In this document: positions 1 to 8,709 of the stretch, in pieces | How positions within the stretch are numbered: position 1 is the first letter of the stretch | How the letters are laid out: each line of letters starts with the position of its first letter | Source: Planctomycetaceae bacterium | GTDB lineage: Bacteria > Planctomycetota > Planctomycetia > Planctomycetales > Planctomycetaceae | Direction of reading: 5' to 3' | NCBI GenBank assembly: GCA_021732845.1 | Contig: JAKFUF010000019.1 | Coordinates: 1 to 53,784, forward strand | Length of the DNA: 53,784 nt | Translations under genes and position numbers: made by a program | The notes under the pieces: generated by a model | Told to the model about the DNA's origin: nothing | The model's database searches: none | What the model saw: only the letters and a program-made list of their open reading frames with translations

Positions 1-335
1 TCAAGCCGCTCGACTTCGTGGTAACGCCATTCGCGGCAGGGCGGCCGGCGTCTCGACGGTTGCGGCAGCGATTCTCGCAGGAAATCTGCCAAACGCAGCA
101 GAGCATTGCGGATCAGCATCGCAGGTCCCTTGGCCCCGGGGCGCGGTGATGAAGGAGTTGGTTTGCAGGTCGCAAGAATTCAGCGTCAGTCAGGTCGAAG
201 CCTAGCATCATATCGGTGCAAATCACCATTTGCAGCATGTTGTCGTGAAATCTACAGAACTGCCGCAAATCGTGTGGGTGCCGAGCGGATGTCGCCCGAC
301 AGACTGCATTAATCGCGTGGAGACTTCGTGTATCC
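1..335. other. spacer without a recognised gene
   Basis: I see no convincing gene here. A short open frame runs on the minus strand from an ATG near 119 to a stop at positions 1-3 (about 39 residues, Arg/Leu-rich), but nothing in it is recognisable. It may be debris of the same decayed locus that follows. Confidence 0.4.
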
Positions 336-802
336 TCATCCCCGCGGTGCCAGCAACCCGCGATAATCGTCGAAGACGCCGAGGACCCCTTCAAGGGTGA
401 GTTCCTTGATCTGGCCGCCCTTTGGGGACCAGACCATCCCGGTTGGTTCCCGTGTCACCTTGTTCCGGTGAACCGCAGACGGGCGGAGGATTCGCAGTTC
501 CTTTACGGCCGGCGGCGAAATCCAGTGCGTGCGCGTGCTGTCCGCGATGTTGGCCGTTCCCAGGCCGATCGTCATCGATTCGAGCACCTGCAGATCCTGA
601 GCGTAAAGTGGCGTCCACGAGGTTCCAGCCAGCAGGAATTCACCGGCGGCAGCCTCGCCTCCAACCTCGTACCAGAGTTGACGCTTCAGTTTGTCGGCAG
701 CCGGAGGATCATAGAATTCCTGGACCGCATGCTGGTCATCCAGCGACTTTGGCCAGAGCCGCTTGAGATGTCCGGTGCCATCCATCCAGTACAAATACAC
801 AT
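336..802 (-). pseudogene. remnant of a DUF4384-like protein, 5' end lost
   Basis: An open frame on the minus strand gives a protein-like stretch starting YVYLYWMDGTGHLKRLWP, followed by a WYEVGGEAAAGEFLLAG segment, and ends at 336. The pattern (hydrophobic strand YVYLYW, a 'G.LKRLWP' turn, a conserved Tyr-Glu-Val-Gly-Gly block) resembles DUF4384-type domains, which in planctomycetes often lie at the C-terminus of kinase or caspase-like proteins. The frame has no start of its own. Its upstream part is replaced at about 800 by transposase sequence in another frame, so I read it as the 3' end of a gene broken by an insertion followed by deletion. The DUF4384 link is from pattern memory and is weak; the broken state is clear from the missing start and the abrupt junction. 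Confidence 0.4.
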
Positions 803-1074
803 AGGATCGCCTCGCGCAGCCTCCGGGGCTCGGAGCATTCCCACACGCACAGCGCGTCCCAGGCGTCATGCCACCGTTGTCGCCAGACACCGACCTGCTG
901 CCGGTTGATCCCAACCTGCGGCGCGATCTCCTCGTTCAGCAGCCCCTGAAACGCCAGCAGCACGATCATGGCCCGCTGGACGACCGCCCTGGAAAACGTC
1001 CGCGACCGGCTCAGTTCATCCAGGACGACAAGCTGCTTTTCAGTGATCGTGACCTTCGATGCCTTCCCTGGCAT
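803..1074 (-). pseudogene. IS630-type transposase fragment (N-terminal HTH)
   Basis: From the ATG at 1074 the minus strand encodes MPGKASKVTITEKQ, then a helix-turn-helix with the words ILLAFQGLLNEEIAPQVGI and VGVWRQRWHDAWDAL, and then EPRRLREAIL. This is the typical N-terminal Tc1/IS630 transposase DNA-binding region. After REAIL the frame runs into unrelated DNA (junction about 800) and stops at 736, so the DDE catalytic domain is absent. Only about 90 of the roughly 340 residues usual for the family remain, so the fragment cannot transpose. I saw no clear terminal inverted repeat on either side. It marks a past insertion into the DUF4384-like gene next to it. Confidence 0.7.
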
Positions 1075-1502
1075 GGCTCGCCTCCCCCCTCGAAATTGAG
1101 GTTTGGGAAGAATAGGATGTGTCACACCAAGATGAAAGACTGTTTGAGATTCGTTGAACTAGAATCCTTCGAAAAAGCCGGATCGTCGGTTGCTCGCGGC
1201 TCTGGCTCTGGAGGACCAGAGCCGACCAGAGCCCTCCCGCCACGCCGATCGACAAATGGAAACAACCGGTTTGTCCCAGCGCATCACCGGACGGCTTGCG
1301 CCCTGCCGCTACTTTCAGGGTGCCCCGTGCCGGTCGTGCGACACCGCAACCCCACTGAGCCTTGCCTCAGTGGATTCGGGCATCGCGGGCGATTGGATCC
1401 ATTCTCGAAGTCATTCGTGATAATTCGCGGTTCCGCTTCTCGTTGACCGAGACCGGCCCTTAGTCAGCATCGTGAAACGCACGTCTATTCGTTGAACCGT
1501 CT
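1075..1502. other. spacer, ends in a dispersed repeat
   Basis: No coding region with recognisable content. The distal part (from about 1376) is one copy of a repeat that recurs at 19400-19542 (see the repeat entries). The proximal part may be the left remnant of the IS630-type insertion. Confidence 0.5.
1376..1500 (+). repeat. dispersed intergenic repeat B, copy 1
   Basis: The DNA around GGGCGATTGGATCC, then ATTCGTGATAATTCGCGG, GACCGGCCCTTAGTCAG and a closing TCTATTCGTTGAACCGT, is clearly related, same order and spacing, to 19400-19542. Both copies lie in spacers at gene 3' ends. No protein is implied. Confidence 0.7.
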
Positions 1503-2252
1503 TCAGCCCTCTGCCTCCGCGTCCCCGCTGCCCGCCGCCTTGGCGACGAATTTGTACCCCGCGCCGCGGATGGACAGAAAGTGGCAGGGGTTGGCCGGGT
1601 CGGCTTCAAAGTGATTCCGCAAGCGAACGATGAAGTTGTCCACCGTCCGCGTTGTCGGCGAGGAGTCGAGCCCCCAGACTTTGTCGAGGAGTTCGTTGCG
1701 CGTCAGCACCGCCCCCTCATTCTCCACAAAGCACTTGACCAGTTTGAATTCCAGAAACGTGAGTGCCTTGTCTTCGCCCCGCACCCGGACTTCGTGCCGT
1801 GTAAAATTGACCGTGGCTCCGTCAAACTCGTAGATGTCATCTCCAGTAACCGCCGGCTTCTGTGCGGTGGGACGGAACGAATTGTGCCGCGCGAGCAGAT
1901 TGCGGACCCGGCTGATCAGTTCGGGCAATTCGAACGGCTTCGTCAGGTATTGGTCGGCCCCGAGGTCGAAGCCACGCACCTTGTCTTCCGAGAGCGTGCG
2001 GGCGCTCAGAATCAGCACCGGGGTCTGCTCACCCGCGTTCCGCAGTTTTTCGAGCACGGCGTAGCCGCTCATGCCCGGAAGCATCAAATCCAGAATGATC
2101 AAATGAAAATGACCGGGCTGCTCGGCGAGGAGATTTACGGCCGAAGGCCCGTCAGCCACGAGCACCGCCTCGAACCCCTCGGCCTCACAGTTGAATTTCA
2201 GACCAATCCCAATGTGCCGTTCATCCTCGACGATCAGAATGCGTTTGGTCAT
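1503..2252 (-). CDS. OmpR/PhoB-family DNA-binding response regulator
   Basis: Predicted cytoplasmic transcription regulator of 249 residues. The receiver domain fills residues 3-120: acidic pocket E9/D10, phosphoacceptor D55 in ILDLMLPG, Thr/Ser switch at S83 and K105 in YLTKPFEL. An OmpR-type winged helix covers about 150-240 (LTFLEFKLVKCF, RTVDNFIVRLR, IRGAGYKFV). The start at 2252 is chosen because MTKRILIVEDE is the usual first strand; the frame stays open to 2513, but that extension does not look like protein. No cognate kinase gene adjoins it on the same strand. The gene is divergent from the RedB/hybrid-kinase operon, whose kinase could be a partner, though that kinase carries its own receiver. 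Target genes are unknown. Confidence 0.9.
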   Translation of the reverse strand: MTKRILIVEDERHIGIGLKFNCEAEGFEAVLVADGPSAVNLLAEQPGHFHLIILDLMLPGMSGYAVLEKLRNAGEQTPVLILSARTLSEDKVRGFDLGADQYLTKPFELPELISRVRNLLARHNSFRPTAQKPAVTGDDIYEFDGATVNFTRHEVRVRGEDKALTFLEFKLVKCFVENEGAVLTRNELLDKVWGLDSSPTTRTVDNFIVRLRNHFEADPANPCHFLSIRGAGYKFVAKAAGSGDAEAEG

Positions 2253-2618
2253 GACACTTCGCGGGACTGTGAGCGCACTGGGTTCCTGAATGAGGCGATC
2301 TTTGACGGTGAATTTTGCGCAAGGCACTGGCTGCGATGCAAGGAGGGAGAACGACAGGCCATCGTGGCTCATCGAACGGTACCGCTTGAGTGTGCCACTG
2401 GTCAGCTTGTCTGCCTGTTGCGGCAATGTCCTGAAGCGGCAGTTAACGCGGGCAGCTTGAATTTGCGTCAGGCAACTCACTGAAAATGCGGAATCTTGCG
2501 TTAAACCCCTCATTTGTCCGCAAATCGGACCTACGGTTGCCGGACGGTAATGTTGGATGGGGGGAATGGACCGCGAAGTTGTGGCTTCGTCGCTTCATGC
2601 CACATCAAGGGACGCTCG
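2253..2618. promoter_or_regulatory. divergent intergenic region with overlapping inverted repeats
   Basis: This 366-base spacer separates the response regulator from the RedB operon. It holds two overlapping, mutually exclusive inverted repeats: ATTTG-TCCG-CAAAT at 2512-2525 and GTCCG-CAAAT-CGGAC at 2516-2530. These are candidate operator or attenuator elements. I see no clear -35/-10 pair. Confidence 0.35.
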
Positions 2619-3275
2619 ATGATTCGTAATTTTCGCCGATTTCTGCAAATTCCGCAAAACCGGTGCAGCCCACCTGGAGTACTCCTGACTGTTTGTGGAG
2701 TCATCCTCTGGGGGGGGCTCCTGGCGGTCGGCTGGCTCCTGACAGCGCATTTTGATCACACCCCAGGCCCGAAAGGTTCCTCCCCCAGCCGGTGGCCAGA
2801 GTCATCCCAATTGACGCGGCATGCAGGGCGGATGACGCTTTTGCTTTTTGCGCACCCGCGGTGCCCCTGCACGCTGGCCAGTCTGAGCCAGTTGCAGTTG
2901 GTTCTATCACGGACCCAAGTGCCGATTGACTGTCATGTTGTCTTCATGGCTCCCCCTCACTTGAACGCGCAATGGGTTTCGAGTCCAAACGTCGTCAAGG
3001 CAGAGGCAATTTCCAAAGCTTCCGTCGTGTTGGATCGCTCTGCAGTCGAGACCCGCCGCTTTTCGGCGGCAACGTCCGGCCAAGTGTTGCTTTATGACGC
3101 GGCAGGGCGATTGTCCTTCAGTGGTGGGATCACGCCGTCACGCGGCCATGCGGCAGAATGTGCCGGGACGCATGCGCTCATTCAACTCCTCAATCACCGA
3201 CCGACCCGTACGGGCTTCGCCTCCACATTTGGTTGTCCTCTGTTCAAGAATCCATCCCCATGCCCGAACAACTGA
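2619..3275 (+). CDS. RedB-like membrane-anchored thioredoxin-fold protein
   Basis: 218 residues. A single membrane helix at about 20-42 ([20 protein letters not shown]) anchors a periplasmic domain. That domain starts with a strand and a CPC motif, [15 protein letters not shown] (C82, C84), at the position of the thioredoxin active site, and later has a [16 protein letters not shown] segment typical of planctomycete RedB-like proteins. The start at 2619 follows AAGGGA at a normal distance; an open extension upstream to 2514 lacks protein character. The 3' end overlaps the hybrid kinase gene by 16 bases, so the two are probably co-translated. CxC rather than CxxC makes classical disulfide exchange uncertain. 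Function of the family is, as far as I know, not established; a redox sensing or periplasmic partner role for the adjacent kinase is inference. Confidence 0.75.
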   Translation: MIRNFRRFLQIPQNRCSPPGVLLTVCGVILWGGLLAVGWLLTAHFDHTPGPKGSSPSRWPESSQLTRHAGRMTLLLFAHPRCPCTLASLSQLQLVLSRTQVPIDCHVVFMAPPHLNAQWVSSPNVVKAEAISKASVVLDRSAVETRRFSAATSGQVLLYDAAGRLSFSGGITPSRGHAAECAGTHALIQLLNHRPTRTGFASTFGCPLFKNPSPCPNN

Positions 3276-5587
3276 CCCTTTCAGGCTTGAAATCCGACTT
3301 GTCGGCAACGGGCAGCGTCCCGGAGCGGGCCGCCGAATTGTACTCAGTCCGTCGCGATGCCATGATGCGCTGGACTGACCGCTTTTTTTCTGGATTGATG
3401 GTTGCCCAGTGGCTTGCCTGCATAGTCGTGGCGGTTTGGATTTCTCCCCGCACCTGGATTGGCCTCCAGTCACAGGTTCACCCGCACCTGCTGGCGTCGA
3501 TCTTTTTTGGGGGAGCAATCACTTCGCTGCCGGTTTACCTGGCTTGGCGGCATCCTGGCAGGAATATCACCCGGCACGTGATCGCCATCGGACAAATGCT
3601 CATTGGCTCGCTGTTGATCCACCTCACGGGCGGGAGGATCGAATCGCACTTTCATGTGTTTGGTTCCCTGGCGTTTCTGGCGTTCTATCGCGACTGGCGC
3701 GTGCTGATCACAGGGACAATGGTTGTGACCGCGGATCACCTCGTGCGCGGACTGTGGTGGCCCCTCTCCATTTTCGGGAACGCCGAAGCGAGTTCGTGGA
3801 GATGGATCGAGCATGCAGGCTGGGTGCTGTTCATCGACACTTTTCTGGTGACTGTCGCGATTCGCGGTAATCGTGAACTGTGGGACATCGCGTTGCGGGA
3901 GGCCGAAATGGAAGCGATGCGGTCGGCCATTGAATCCACCGTCGTGGAGCGGACTCACGAACTCGCGGAGGCCAAGGCGATGGCAGACTCGGCCAACCAG
4001 TCGAAGAGCGAGTTCCTGGCAAATATGAGCCACGAAATTCGCACGCCCCTGACCGCCATCCTTGGATTCTGCGACCTGCTTCGCGATGAAGCGCTGTTCG
4101 AAAAGGCTCCGCCGCAGCGAATCCAGACAATTGAAACCATCCGCCGCGCGGGCGGTCACCTGCTGGATGTCATCAATGACATTCTGGATCTTTCCAAGAT
4201 CGAAGCTGGAAAGCTGGCCACGGAACAGGTCGAGACGCAACTGCCACGCATCCTTCATGAAATTGACAGCATGATGCGGCCGCGAGTGGCAGCCAAAGGG
4301 GTGGACTTGCGAGTGCTGCTGGAAACGGCAGTTCCCGACCGGATCACGAGCGATCCGACGCGGCTGCGGCAGATCCTGATGAACCTTGTGGGCAACGCCA
4401 CGAAGTTCACCGAAACGGGCACGATCCGGATCAAGACGCGGATTGATCAATCGAACGGTGAATGCAAACTGAAAATCGCGGTGGAAGATACCGGTGCGGG
4501 AATCACGGCAGGCCAGGCCGAATCGCTCTTTCGCCCGTTCACGCAGGCCGATATGTCCGTGACGCGCAAACATGGCGGTACCGGACTGGGACTGACGATT
4601 TGCCGACGGCTCGCGCACCTTATGGGTGGGGATGTCCGGCTGGACTTCTCAGAACCGGGCATTGGATCGCGGTTTGTGCTGGAACTGCCGTTTGTCGAGT
4701 TTCCGAACAGTCAACTGGTCCATGATTTGTGTGCGTTTTCCCCCAAAACTCAAAATGACGTCGATGAGGTCGCCGCGGCGTTGAACGGACGGATTCTGCT
4801 GGCGGAAGACAGTGAAGACAATCAGCAACTGATCTCATTCCATTTGCGGAGAGCCGGGGCGGAGGTCACCATCGCCGGAAATGGCCGGATTGCCCTGGAA
4901 GCACTGCAAGCCGCGGAAGAACAAGGACGTCCTTTCGATTTGCTCCTGACCGACATGCAAATGCCAGAAATGGACGGATACACACTCGCCAAGACGCTGC
5001 GTGCCCGCGGTCAACGGCAGCTTCCGATCGTGGCCCTGACCGCGCATGCCATGGCAGAAGATCGACAGAAATGCCTGGCTGCGGGATGCAATGACTTCTC
5101 CACCAAACCAATTCACAAAGCCGCTCTGATTGCCACCTGCGGAAAGTGGCTGACGCGCAAAAATGACCCGGGTTCCCCCGGCACCGAAGCCAACACCCCA
5201 TCATCCCTTGAAGCCCACGTTCGAACTGATTTTCTGGAGATTCTCCACAGCGACCTGGCGGACGACCCCGACATGGCACCACTGGTCAAAAAGTTCTTGT
5301 CGAACTTGACTCCCAAGGTGGCAAGCATGGAAGAATCTCTGTCAAGCGGCCGACGGGATGAACTCGGGCGGCTCGCGCATCAGCTCAAAGGGGCTGGAGG
5401 CGGCTACGGATTTCCCACGATCAGCGATGCCGCGCGATCTGTCGAGGAATGTGTCCGGGATGATGCCGATTTGCAGCAGTTGCAGCACGCCGTGAACGAT
5501 CTCAAACAACTCTGCGTTCGAGCCCTTGCCGGTCGGCAATCAGAGTCCATTCCTGAAAGTGCCACGCTCCAAGAGGCGATTGTATGA
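3260..5587 (+). CDS. hybrid histidine kinase (6TM-HisKA-HATPase-REC-Hpt)
   Basis: Membrane sensor kinase of 775 residues. About six membrane helices fill residues 40-215, with the His-rich signature [23 protein letters not shown] inside them, shared by a group of bacterial hybrid kinases. HisKA has the phosphoacceptor in SHEIRTPL (about H258). HATPase_c has an N box near 374 (NLVGNATKF), DTGAGI near 410 and GGTGLGL near 438. A receiver domain follows ([10 protein letters not shown] near 512, phosphoacceptor D near 563 in [12 protein letters not shown]), then an Hpt domain with HQLKGAGGG near 707. All catalytic residues are present, so a complete phosphorelay is encoded in one chain. The start at 3260 lies within the end of the RedB gene. 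The stop overlaps the next start as ATGA, so the REC-GGDEF protein is the likely downstream partner. Confidence 0.92.
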   Translation: MPEQLTLSGLKSDLSATGSVPERAAELYSVRRDAMMRWTDRFFSGLMVAQWLACIVVAVWISPRTWIGLQSQVHPHLLASIFFGGAITSLPVYLAWRHPGRNITRHVIAIGQMLIGSLLIHLTGGRIESHFHVFGSLAFLAFYRDWRVLITGTMVVTADHLVRGLWWPLSIFGNAEASSWRWIEHAGWVLFIDTFLVTVAIRGNRELWDIALREAEMEAMRSAIESTVVERTHELAEAKAMADSANQSKSEFLANMSHEIRTPLTAILGFCDLLRDEALFEKAPPQRIQTIETIRRAGGHLLDVINDILDLSKIEAGKLATEQVETQLPRILHEIDSMMRPRVAAKGVDLRVLLETAVPDRITSDPTRLRQILMNLVGNATKFTETGTIRIKTRIDQSNGECKLKIAVEDTGAGITAGQAESLFRPFTQADMSVTRKHGGTGLGLTICRRLAHLMGGDVRLDFSEPGIGSRFVLELPFVEFPNSQLVHDLCAFSPKTQNDVDEVAAALNGRILLAEDSEDNQQLISFHLRRAGAEVTIAGNGRIALEALQAAEEQGRPFDLLLTDMQMPEMDGYTLAKTLRARGQRQLPIVALTAHAMAEDRQKCLAAGCNDFSTKPIHKAALIATCGKWLTRKNDPGSPGTEANTPSSLEAHVRTDFLEILHSDLADDPDMAPLVKKFLSNLTPKVASMEESLSSGRRDELGRLAHQLKGAGGGYGFPTISDAARSVEECVRDDADLQQLQHAVNDLKQLCVRALAGRQSESIPESATLQEAIV

Positions 5588-6693
5588 ATTCAATTCGGCC
5601 TGCCGCTCCCCCAAGCCGGATCCTGCTCGTTGACGACGACTCCGACATTCACGACCTCGTTGCCGGCCTGCTTGGCAGGCAGAGTGTTGAACTGCTGACG
5701 GCGTGTGATGGTGAACGGGCTCTCGATGTGGCCATTCGAGAATCACCGGACTTGATCCTGCTTGATTATGAGATGCCGGGAGCCTCCGGGTTGGAAGTCC
5801 TGAGCCAACTCCGCTCCGCCGGCGTCCCCTCCTCGACCGCGATTGTCATGGTCACCGGCAATGACAGCCACAAGGTATTGACCGCCTGCTTTCAGGCGGG
5901 TGCCGCCGATTACATCCGCAAACCATTCTGCGCCTCGGAATTTCGTGCCCGAGTCCGGTCGTGGCTCGATCGAAAGCAGATGCTGCAACAACTGGAGCGT
6001 TTGGCGCACCATGACGCGCTGACCGGCCTCTTCAATCGCGCATCGATCCACGCCTTGATTCAGGAAGCGATCGACCATGCACAGTCCCGCCACTACGCGC
6101 TGTTGTTTCTCGATTTCGACCGTTTCAAAATGGTCAACGACACCCTCGGCCACGACGCGGGGGATCAGTTGTTGAGAATGATCGCGGAGCGCCTGCGACG
6201 GGGGCTGCGCGGCGGCGATGGCATCGCCTTTGCCATCGGCGGTGACACTGCTGCCCGTCTGGGAGGCGACGAATTCGTCGTTCTGCTGAAGGACCTGGCT
6301 CAACCGATCGATGCGTTGATCGTGGCGGAGAGGCTGCTGGAAGCGCTTGCGCAACCCTACACCCTGGCCGGTCGTCAGATCCGTTCCACGGCCAGCATCG
6401 GCGTGGCGACGAGCGCGAAGGCTTATGCCACCCCCACCGAAATTCTGCGAGACGCCGATGCGGCCATGTATGCGGCAAAACTGGCAGGCAAAGGCTGTTA
6501 TGTGCTGTTCAATGAATCCATGCACGCCAGCGGGAGTCAGTCACGCGCGATCGAGAACGCGCAGTGCAGCGTGACAGGGTCCAGACGCTGGCAGGGGAAT
6601 GAAAGCTCGAAGGGCTTCAAGTCCGGTCTGCGATGGCAGCAGCCAATCCGGGGCTCAATCATGCCACCCGACTTCATCCCAATCGCTCAATAA
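5584..6693 (+). CDS. REC-GGDEF response regulator (diguanylate cyclase)
   Basis: 369 residues. Receiver domain at 10-130 ([11 protein letters not shown], phosphoacceptor D61 in [11 protein letters not shown] in YIRKPF). GGDEF domain at about 145-305 with an intact GGDEF signature at 227-231, so it should make c-di-GMP. The usual inhibitory RxxD five residues before GGDEF is replaced by IGGD; an RGGD lies further upstream behind a short insertion. After [20 protein letters not shown], where many relatives continue into an EAL domain, the sequence turns into about 50 low-complexity polar residues and stops, suggesting a lost EAL domain. ATGA overlap with the kinase gene shows co-translation. 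Phosphotransfer from that kinase's Hpt is the natural inference. Confidence 0.9.
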   Translation: MNSIRPAAPPSRILLVDDDSDIHDLVAGLLGRQSVELLTACDGERALDVAIRESPDLILLDYEMPGASGLEVLSQLRSAGVPSSTAIVMVTGNDSHKVLTACFQAGAADYIRKPFCASEFRARVRSWLDRKQMLQQLERLAHHDALTGLFNRASIHALIQEAIDHAQSRHYALLFLDFDRFKMVNDTLGHDAGDQLLRMIAERLRRGLRGGDGIAFAIGGDTAARLGGDEFVVLLKDLAQPIDALIVAERLLEALAQPYTLAGRQIRSTASIGVATSAKAYATPTEILRDADAAMYAAKLAGKGCYVLFNESMHASGSQSRAIENAQCSVTGSRRWQGNESSKGFKSGLRWQQPIRGSIMPPDFIPIAQ

Positions 6694-6876
6694 CGCTTCA
6701 ACGGCGGGTGTGGCACACACGCCGCAAAGGCAATGGCTGCGATGCAAGCCGTGAGCTTGCTCAGTCAGGACCCGGCATTGATGGATGGCCTGGGCACCTT
6801 TGTGGTCGCGGGAACTTTTTTCGGGCTCGGCTGTATAACCTCTCAACGAGAGTTGAATGCGGCAAGGCAGGGCCCA

Positions 6877-7419
6877 ATGAACGAGGACCTTGATGCGATC
6901 CAGCGCGTACTGGCGGACGACATCGAGGCGTTCCGCCGTCTCGTGGAGCGCTACCAGCGACCGCTGTTGACACTGGTCCGCAACCTGACGCCGCCCGACA
7001 CCGACCACGAGGGAGTCGCTCAGGATGTGTTCCTTGCCGCGTTCCGGTGCCTGGCGTCGTTTGACCCAAAGCGGTCGGCGTTCTCGACCTGGCTGTTCAC
7101 CATCGCCCGCAACCGCTGCCTCAACGAACTTGCCCGTCGGCGGCCGGTTGCGGGTGGCGAACTACCCGACGTCGCCGATCTACGATCGCCCGAGAGCGCG
7201 GCCTCGGAAGCGGAACTACTTCGCCAGCTCGACGCGGCCCTGGATGCCCTGCCATTCGAGCAGCGTTCCGCCTTCGTTCTGACGCAGTTGCAAGGCCTTT
7301 CCTACGAGGAAGTCGGTCGAATCGAAGGCGTTGGCGTGGGCACCGTGAAGTCTCGAATCGCCAGGGCCCGTGAAAAACTTCGTAATCTCCTCCGCCACAC
7401 AGTCGAGCCGCACTCATGA
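6877..7419 (+). CDS. ECF-type RNA polymerase sigma factor
   Basis: 180 residues. The sigma-2 region is at about 8-85 (EAFRRLVERYQRPLLTLV, then QDVFLAAFRCLASFDPKRSAFSTWLFTIARNRCLNELARRR). The sigma-4 helix-turn-helix is at about 120-172 (LDALPFEQRSAFVLTQLQGLSYEEVGRIEGVGVGTVKSRIARAREKL). There is no sigma-3 domain, as expected for ECF factors. The start at 6877 is the first Met that gives the standard N-terminus; the open frame upstream is not protein-like. The gene overlaps the following small membrane-protein gene as ATGA, the usual arrangement of an ECF factor with its anti-sigma factor. The target regulon cannot be told from this window. Confidence 0.92.
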   Translation: MNEDLDAIQRVLADDIEAFRRLVERYQRPLLTLVRNLTPPDTDHEGVAQDVFLAAFRCLASFDPKRSAFSTWLFTIARNRCLNELARRRPVAGGELPDVADLRSPESAASEAELLRQLDAALDALPFEQRSAFVLTQLQGLSYEEVGRIEGVGVGTVKSRIARAREKLRNLLRHTVEPHS

Positions 7420-7643
7420 ATGACAAACTTTACGATCTGTGGAGGCAACGGGCTGACGCCGAGGTGCCCGCAGATTTTGCCGACCGTGTCATGGACGCTG
7501 TCCGCCGCGAGCCACTGCCGTCCTCGAAGGGCGTCCGGGTCCTGCTGGATACACCAGCCGTGCGCGTCGCCGCCTGCATCTTGGCGTGCCTCGCCTGTGC
7601 CTGTCGCATGGCGGCCGTAATTGCCGTCTTTTTCGTCCGGTGA
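7416..7643 (+). CDS. small membrane protein, putative anti-sigma factor
   Basis: 75 residues. The N-terminal 45 residues are hydrophilic and helical (MNDKLYDLWRQRADAEVPADFADRVMDAVRR, reminiscent of short anti-sigma N-termini). A single hydrophobic stretch (VRVAACILACLACACRMAAVIAVFF) reaches the C-terminus. The ATGA overlap with the ECF gene, the length and the topology support an anti-sigma role. It has no zinc-binding HxxxCxxC and no periplasmic domain, so signal sensing would need another partner. A truncated anti-sigma gene is also possible. Confidence 0.6.
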   Translation: MNDKLYDLWRQRADAEVPADFADRVMDAVRREPLPSSKGVRVLLDTPAVRVAACILACLACACRMAAVIAVFFVR

Positions 7644-7667
7644 ACTCTGTGTTGAGGAGAACCTCAC

Positions 7668-8573
7668 TTGAGCATTCCAAACGCTTCCACCCGCAGTCCG
7701 CTGATCGCCGTGATTCTATCGCTCGCCGCCACGGGACTCGGGCAGATCTATTGCGGTCGTATCGCCCGCGGCCTCGTGATGTTTCTGGGCTCGCTGCTGT
7801 TCGCCCCGGCGATCGTGTTGGCGGCCCTGCTGCCGCCGGCAACGATTGTTCTGGTCGGTCTGCTCCTCGCACTGCTGACAGTGCTGGGGGTGTATGTCTT
7901 TGCGGTCGTGGACGCCTTCCGCCTTGCCCGCCGCGGCCGTCACGACTTCCATTCGATGGACTACAACCATCCGCTGGTCTACGCCCTGATTATTCTGGTA
8001 GGACTGACGTACTCGGCCGGGGGATTGTACTTCATCCGCAGCAGCGTCTTCGAGGCATTTTTGATTCCTACCGCCAGCGAGGTGCCGACACTCCTTCCCG
8101 GTGATCGGATCCTCGTGAACAAGATGACTTATCAGAGGCGATTGGTGCGGCGCGGTGACGAGGTGGTGTTTCGCGTGCCATCGCAGCCGGAGTTGCGCTG
8201 GGTCAAGCGTGTCATCGCGCTGTCCGGCGATACCGTCGAAGTGAAGGACAACGAGGTCTTCGTCAACGGGCAGCAATTGTCGCGCACGGCGGCACTCGGT
8301 GCAGCGGCGCAGGCCGTCAATGGGGAGCAGTTCGAGGAAACCAACGCCGGCCGCCGCTATCAAATTTTCCTGGCGGCAGACACCAAGCCGTCGCGGGACT
8401 ACCCCAAGGCGAAGGTGCCTGAAGGGATGTGTTTCATGCTGGGCGACAATCGGAACAATTCGCGCGACAGCCGCACGATGGGCTTCGTGGCCCTGGGGGA
8501 TGTGCTCGGCGACGTGCAGTACAGGCACTGGCCGGCCGCGACGTGGACCCGGTTCGGGTGTCTGACCGAATGA
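7668..8573 (+). CDS. lepB: signal peptidase I with extra N-terminal membrane domain
   Basis: 301 residues; cleaves signal peptides at the outer face of the membrane. Catalytic Ser is S137 in IPTASEVPTLLPGD and the Lys base is K180 in RWVKRVIALSGD; the last box is GDNRNNSRDSR (259-269). The first 125 residues carry about four membrane helices beginning with GLGQIYCGRIARGLVMFLG, which resembles the 'GxGQxYxGxxxKG' start of TM2-like domains, so the protein is a fusion rather than a plain two-helix LepB. The start is a TTG at 7668 behind GAGGAGA (7654-7660), a strong ribosome site that fixes the choice. It lies 24 bases after the putative anti-sigma gene, so it may be expressed with the ECF pair. 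Confidence 0.88.
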   Translation: MSIPNASTRSPLIAVILSLAATGLGQIYCGRIARGLVMFLGSLLFAPAIVLAALLPPATIVLVGLLLALLTVLGVYVFAVVDAFRLARRGRHDFHSMDYNHPLVYALIILVGLTYSAGGLYFIRSSVFEAFLIPTASEVPTLLPGDRILVNKMTYQRRLVRRGDEVVFRVPSQPELRWVKRVIALSGDTVEVKDNEVFVNGQQLSRTAALGAAAQAVNGEQFEETNAGRRYQIFLAADTKPSRDYPKAKVPEGMCFMLGDNRNNSRDSRTMGFVALGDVLGDVQYRHWPAATWTRFGCLTE

Positions 8574-8583
8574 ACACCACCCG

Positions 8584-8697
8584 CCACGGCAGGACTGCCT
8601 CCTTGCATTCCCGCTGGCGGAGCCGGCAAAGGCCGTGGCACACCACCATGCGATGCCTGTCGCCAGTGCCACAGTGCAACAGTGCCACACCCGCCGG
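8584..8697 (+). repeat. dispersed intergenic repeat A, copy 1
   Basis: Two modules lie side by side. Positions 8584-8670 (starting CCACGGCAGGACTGCCTCC) match 14329-14413 in the same orientation with few changes. Positions 8664-8697 (CAGTGCCACAGTGC ... ACACCCGCCGG) are the reverse complement, with one mismatch, of 14190-14223. A third partial trace, GGCGGGTGTGGCAC, is at about 6703. All are intergenic. Confidence 0.8.
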
Positions 8698-8709
8698 TCG
8701 GCTGATGCG

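Noticed and set aside
2253-2513. An upstream extension of the OmpR-type regulator (start at 2513)
   Set aside because: The added 87 residues lack protein-like composition, and the conserved receiver begins at the ATG at 2252.
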